A stretch of DNA of 64,000 bases from Paracoccus aerius (GTDB lineage: Bacteria > Pseudomonadota > Alphaproteobacteria > Rhodobacterales > Rhodobacteraceae), in contig NZ_BNCL01000007.1 in assembly GCF_014656455.1 (NCBI RefSeq), positions 124,001-188,000 of the forward strand. The letters run 5' to 3'. The translations under genes and the position numbers were made by a program. The notes under the pieces were generated by a model, which was not told the origin of the DNA, searched no databases, and saw only the letters and a program-made list of their open reading frames with translations. Within the stretch, counting starts at the first letter, position 1; every line of letters begins with the position of its first letter. Of the stretch, positions 60,605 through 64,000 are shown in pieces.

Positions 60605-61165
60605 TCAGGCGCCCCAGGTGCGGATCGGCCCGCAATCCATGTGGACGAAGTTCGACCGGGAATACTTGCCGACGCCGCCTGCACGGCAGGACATCGCGGC
60701 ATTGTACATCTGGCCCACCGAGCGCGACTTCAGCCGCAGGTCTGCCGCCTTGCCCACCATGTGCAGCGAGTTGCGCGCTACCCCGCCGGAACTGCGGCGC
60801 AGCATCGCGTTTGTGCGCGGCGAGCGATAGCCCGACAGCATCATGTAGGGTTCATTGGTCTGCAGCAGCCGGTGCGAGGCAGCGGCCACGTCAACCGTGC
60901 GCGGGTCGATCCCGATCGCCTCGCCCGAGCGCCAGTCGCGCATGAAGATGTTGATCTCGTTCAGGGCTTCGCGGATGTACTTGCCATCCACCCAATAGAC
61001 CGTGTCCAGGCTTTCGCCGGTGCGGCCCGAATACATGCGGATGCGGCGCATGTCGCCCGCGCCGCGCAACAGTCCGAAGGCGTTGCCCATTACGGGTGCT
61101 GCCGCCACGGTTGTAGCCGCGAACACACCCAGGATGCCGCGACGTGAAAGAAGGTCGAATGTCAT
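60605..61165 (-). CDS. YcbK/DUF882-family Tat-exported peptidase-like protein
   Basis: A 186-residue periplasmic protein. The N-terminus has a twin-arginine motif SRRGILG followed by FAATTVAAAPVMGNA. The M15-like DUF882 core has MMLSGYRSPRTNAMLRR, SLHMVGKAADLRL (zinc ligands His and Asp) and FVHMDCGPIRTWGA (third His). It is expected to act on peptidoglycan. It is divergent from an L,D-transpeptidase gene, the same neighbourhood as ycbB-ycbK of E. coli. Confidence 0.88.
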   Translation of the reverse strand: MTFDLLSRRGILGVFAATTVAAAPVMGNAFGLLRGAGDMRRIRMYSGRTGESLDTVYWVDGKYIREALNEINIFMRDWRSGEAIGIDPRTVDVAAASHRLLQTNEPYMMLSGYRSPRTNAMLRRSSGGVARNSLHMVGKAADLRLKSRSVGQMYNAAMSCRAGGVGKYSRSNFVHMDCGPIRTWGA

Positions 61166-61472
61166 GTCAGATCGCCTGTCCCGCTTCGTCTTTTTTCCGC
61201 CGCATCCCGTGCGACGCCACCGAGGTTATCCCCGGTTGCCTAACAATATGTCAAAAGGCCGTGCGGTCGGGAAAGAGATTCCTGCCGCCCAGCCCAGTAT
61301 CGGCGGAAATTAGGCGAAATTCTGCCGATACTTAGTCGCTGTGGCCGATCGGTCTCGTGGCTGTGGCGCGGCTGCAACCATCCGGCCCAGGTGCCCGTTT
61401 CCCTGCCTGCAATTGCTGGTGCCGGACCCGGCAAACTGGCAGAATCCGGCGCAGACGTTGGAAGGAACTGGA
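61166..61472. other. Divergent intergenic region with a 35-bp imperfect palindrome
   Basis: This 307-bp gap between the ycbK-type gene and the L,D-transpeptidase gene holds no credible gene. Its main feature is an inverted repeat at 61297-61331: GTATCGGC and GCCGATAC match perfectly at the ends, with partly matching inner arms GAAATT/AAATTC around AGGCG. An A+T-richer patch (TAACAATATGTCAAAA, about 61242-61257) may contain a promoter for the leftward gene. Confidence 0.6.
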
Positions 61473-63077
61473 ATGCGCGGCTGGACAGTCATCGCGGCTA
61501 TTACGTTGATCTTGGGCGGACAATCGGCGGTTGCGCAGCCTCGGCTTGGACTGGCCCCGGCCTTGGGTGTTGCCGTGGCACCACGGCTGGATTTCAGCCC
61601 CGAGGAGTTGGCCCTGGCAGAAGCCGCAGCCGGCCTGCCCGAGCTTGCAGCCTATTACGGGGCGAACGGCTTGCGGCCGATCTTCACCGGCGAGAATGCC
61701 GTGAAATTGCGCAGCGCCTTGGTCGACGCCACGGCCACCGCGCCCCAGCACGGCATTCCCGCAAGCCGCTATGCCCTGGATACGCGACCCGCCGATGCCG
61801 CGGATGCGAGGTCCGAGGTCGCGCAGGCGCGTGTCCTTGTCCGGTACATGCGCGACATGACGGGCGGGATGATTCGTCCCGGTTCCGTCGACCCCCTGAT
61901 CAAGCGAGAGGTGAAGCGCCCGCCCATCGACCGGCTGATCCGGGACTTTGTTCAATCCCCCGACCCGCGCCAGTTCCTGCTGGACCTGCAACCGCGCCAT
62001 CCGGCCTATCTTGCCTTGCAACGGGCCCTGACCGGCGGCCAGGCCCTGGCCATCCCCGCCGATCTGCCCCGCGCCCCCGAGGCGCTGTGGCGGCCGGGCG
62101 CCCGCGGTGCGGGCGTTGTCCCCATCCGCGCGCGGCTGGAGGCTGCGGGCTTTGCCGCGCCGGCCGGCGATCCGCAGGTCTACGACGCCGCCTTGGCCGA
62201 TGCGGTGGCGCGCTACCAGGCGGCGGTGGGCCTTCCCTCGGACGGGGTGGCGGGGCCCAAGACAATCGCGCATCTGAACGGCGATGTGCCGCAGGACGGG
62301 CGCAATCGCGCGATCGTCGTGGCGCTTGAACGGATGCGGTGGATGGGGTCCGAGGATCTGGACAGCCGTCACGTCTGGGTGAACATCCCCGAGTACACCG
62401 CCCGCATCATGGAGAACGGGGCCGAGACCTTCCGCACCCGCACCGTTGTCGGCAGCACCGACCACGATCGCCAGACGCCCGAATTCTCGGACCAGATGGA
62501 ACATGTGGTGGTGAACCCGCGGTGGAACGTGCCCCGGTCGATCACGGTCAAGGAATACCTGCCCAAGCTGCAGGCCAACCGCAACGCCGTGTCCCACCTG
62601 GACGTGGTGGACGGCAACGGCCGGGTGGTCGCCCGCGACCGGATCGACTTCGGGCGCTACACGGCAGCGAACTTCCCCTATCGGATGCGGCAGAAACCCA
62701 GTGACGACAATGCCTTGGGGCTGGTGAAGTTCATCTTCCCGAACCCCTGGAACATCTATCTGCACGACACGCCGACGAAGCACCTGTTCCAGCGGGCGTC
62801 GCGCGCCTATTCCCACGGCTGCATCCGCATCGGCGATCCGTTCGATCTGGCCCATGCGCTGCTGTCCCGGCAGACCCCTGATCCGCAGGCCATGTTCCAG
62901 CGCGCCCTGTCCCGCGAGGACGAGGTCTGGCTGAAGCTGACGCCGGCGGTTCCGGTTCACCTGGTCTATTTCACGGCCTTTCCCGATGCCGATGGCACCA
63001 TCCGCCGGTTCGAGGATGTCTATGGCCGCGACGCGCCCTTGTATGACGCGATCCAGAAGGCCGGGCTGGATTCATAG
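61473..63077 (+). CDS. L,D-transpeptidase, YcbB type
   Basis: Forms 3-3 cross-links in peptidoglycan or attaches proteins to it. The 534-residue protein has a signal peptide (MRGWTVIAAITLILGG, cleavage after AVAQ), a helical scaffold domain, a peptidoglycan-binding domain (DALADAVARYQAAVGLPSDG and VAGPKTIAHLN), and the YkuD catalytic domain with VVGSTDHDRQTPEFSDQ and the nucleophile Cys in YSHGCIRIGDPFDLA. GGAAGGA precedes the ATG at 61473. Length fits the LdtD/YcbB group (about 500-600). Confidence 0.93.
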   Translation: MRGWTVIAAITLILGGQSAVAQPRLGLAPALGVAVAPRLDFSPEELALAEAAAGLPELAAYYGANGLRPIFTGENAVKLRSALVDATATAPQHGIPASRYALDTRPADAADARSEVAQARVLVRYMRDMTGGMIRPGSVDPLIKREVKRPPIDRLIRDFVQSPDPRQFLLDLQPRHPAYLALQRALTGGQALAIPADLPRAPEALWRPGARGAGVVPIRARLEAAGFAAPAGDPQVYDAALADAVARYQAAVGLPSDGVAGPKTIAHLNGDVPQDGRNRAIVVALERMRWMGSEDLDSRHVWVNIPEYTARIMENGAETFRTRTVVGSTDHDRQTPEFSDQMEHVVVNPRWNVPRSITVKEYLPKLQANRNAVSHLDVVDGNGRVVARDRIDFGRYTAANFPYRMRQKPSDDNALGLVKFIFPNPWNIYLHDTPTKHLFQRASRAYSHGCIRIGDPFDLAHALLSRQTPDPQAMFQRALSREDEVWLKLTPAVPVHLVYFTAFPDADGTIRRFEDVYGRDAPLYDAIQKAGLDS

Positions 63078-63092
63078 GCTCGAAAAGTCTAA

Positions 63093-63113
63093 GCCCCTCT
63101 CCGACAAGGGGGC
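63093..63113 (+). promoter_or_regulatory. Hairpin enclosing the lpxD ribosome binding site
   Basis: GCCCC (63093-63097) can pair with GGGGC (63109-63113), which covers the AAGGGGG ribosome binding site of lpxD. It may temper lpxD translation or be the remnant of an upstream terminator. Confidence 0.4.
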
Positions 63114-63117
63114 GATC

Positions 63118-64000
63118 ATGGCTATCACCATCGGACAATTGGCGCAGGCGCTCGAGGCGAAGGCCTGGGGGGATCTGGACCTGCCCGTCACGGGCGCGTC
63201 CGAACCCCAGGCCACCGGCCCGGTCGGTCCCGAGGGCGGGGTCATCGCCATGGCCATGGCGCCGAAATATGCGGATGCGCTGAAGCCCGGCAGCATCGCG
63301 ATCCTGGCCGAGGGCATGGACCCCGAGGCCTATGGCTTGAAGGCCGCGATCTTCGCGCCGCGCCCGCGCCTGCTGATGGCGGGCCTGACGCGCGCCTTCG
63401 ATCCGGGTCCCGACATCGCCCCCGGCATCCATCCGACAGCGGTCATCGATCTCTCGGCGCAGATCGGGGAGGGTGCCGCGATCGGGCCTTTCGTGGTGAT
63501 CGGCGCGGATGTGCGGATCGGCCGCGGCGCCCGGATCGGCCCACATGTTTCGATCGGTCGCGGATCGCGCTTGGGGAACGACGTGCTGTTGAACGCGGGC
63601 GTGCGGATCGCGCATGGCGTGACCGCGGGCGACCGGCTGGTCGTGCAGTCGAACGCGGTCATCGGCGGCGACGGCTTTTCCTTCGTTACTCCCGAGGAAT
63701 CGGGGATCGAGGAGATCCGCCGCACCCTGGGCACGCGCGCGGGGATCAAGCAGCAGCACTGGACCCGCATTCATTCCCTGGGCGGGGTCGAGATCGGCGA
63801 TGACGTGGAAATCGGCGCCAATGCCACCATCGACCGCGGCACGATCCGCGCAACCCGCGTCGGCAACGGCACCAAGATCGACAACCTTGTGATGCTGGGC
63901 CACAACGTCACCGTGGGCGACGATTGCCTGCTGTGTTCGCAGGTGGGCGTCGCGGGGTCGGCGCGGATCGGCAACCGCGTCGTTCTGGCCGGCAAGGTCG
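63118..64000 (+). CDS. lpxD: UDP-3-O-acylglucosamine N-acyltransferase, 3' end outside window
   Basis: Third step of lipid A synthesis: adds the N-linked hydroxyacyl chain to UDP-3-O-acylglucosamine. 294 codons are present of about 340-360. The N-terminal uridine-binding domain (ITIGQLAQALEAKAWGDLDL) is followed by a left-handed beta-helix of hexapeptides (IGEGAAIGPFVVIGADVRIG). The catalytic-His region reads LVMLGHNVTVGDD, and QSNAVIGGDGFSF is the LpxD signature. ATG at 63118. Follows the L,D-transpeptidase gene by 40 bp; fabZ and lpxA are expected beyond the edge. Confidence 0.95.
   Translation, partial: MAITIGQLAQALEAKAWGDLDLPVTGASEPQATGPVGPEGGVIAMAMAPKYADALKPGSIAILAEGMDPEAYGLKAAIFAPRPRLLMAGLTRAFDPGPDIAPGIHPTAVIDLSAQIGEGAAIGPFVVIGADVRIGRGARIGPHVSIGRGSRLGNDVLLNAGVRIAHGVTAGDRLVVQSNAVIGGDGFSFVTPEESGIEEIRRTLGTRAGIKQQHWTRIHSLGGVEIGDDVEIGANATIDRGTIRATRVGNGTKIDNLVMLGHNVTVGDDCLLCSQVGVAGSARIGNRVVLAGKV

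Overview
This 64-kb window is a GC-rich, densely packed alphaproteobacterial chromosome segment. It most likely comes from Paracoccus or a close Rhodobacteraceae relative. That assignment is an inference from four things: the dus-ntrBCYX-trkA-trkH-hfq-hflX gene order, the smoEFGK-smoS-mtlK polyol operon, a crtY-crtI-crtB cluster beside a type 2 isopentenyl diphosphate isomerase, and the codon use. No phage, insertion sequence, CRISPR array or plasmid backbone was seen. The genes at both edges run out of the window (idi on the left, lpxD on the right).

Layout. 1-7.0 kb is a carotenoid locus: type 2 idi, crtE, crtB, crtI, crtY and the glucosyltransferase crtX, with a DUF2585 membrane protein between crtX and crtY. 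The hydroxylase (crtZ) and ketolase (crtW) genes are not in the window. 7.1-15.3 kb is polyol catabolism: a HAD phosphatase and a SorC-type regulator, then a promoter/operator region, an ABC importer (smoEFGK) and two polyol dehydrogenases (smoS, mtlK). 15.4-19.2 kb holds a YjbF/YjbH exopolysaccharide-export pair and a COG3650-like lipoprotein with a repetitive Pro-Ala tail. 19.4-20.7 kb is L-serine deaminase.

21-33 kb is dus(nifR3)-ntrB-ntrC-ntrY-ntrX, then trkA-trkH potassium uptake, hfq and hflX. Both NtrC and NtrX lack the GAFTGA loop used to contact sigma-54. 33-41 kb holds trpG-trpD-ung on one strand, and an anchor/linker protein, an aminotransferase, ppiD and trpE on the other. 41-45.7 kb is housekeeping: a PRC-barrel protein, gpt, a LysE exporter, fabI, pdxH, a double cold-shock-domain protein, a DUF192 protein and tRNA-Pro(UGG).

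45.8-60.4 kb is a reductive pyrimidine catabolism region. preA/preT (dihydropyrimidine dehydrogenase) lie apart from an operon encoding N-carbamoyl-beta-alanine amidohydrolase, dihydropyrimidinase and a four-gene ABC importer. A RutR-like TetR regulator is divergent from that operon. A close match to the E. coli RutR operator lies in the divergent gap, and a degenerate version lies upstream of preT. A PepSY/OmpR-type two-component module, a multi-PepSY secreted protein and a YitT protein sit between the two halves. 60.6-64 kb is envelope biogenesis: a Tat-exported YcbK-type protein, an L,D-transpeptidase of the YcbB type and the start of lpxD.

No wholly new system is evident. The best leads are the RutR-type control of a Pyd (not Rut) pathway, the start codon problem in crtY, the GAFTGA-less NtrC/NtrX pair, long intergenic palindromes at fabI/pdxH and ycbK/ldt, and a 12-bp hairpin that runs into the tRNA-Pro 5' end.
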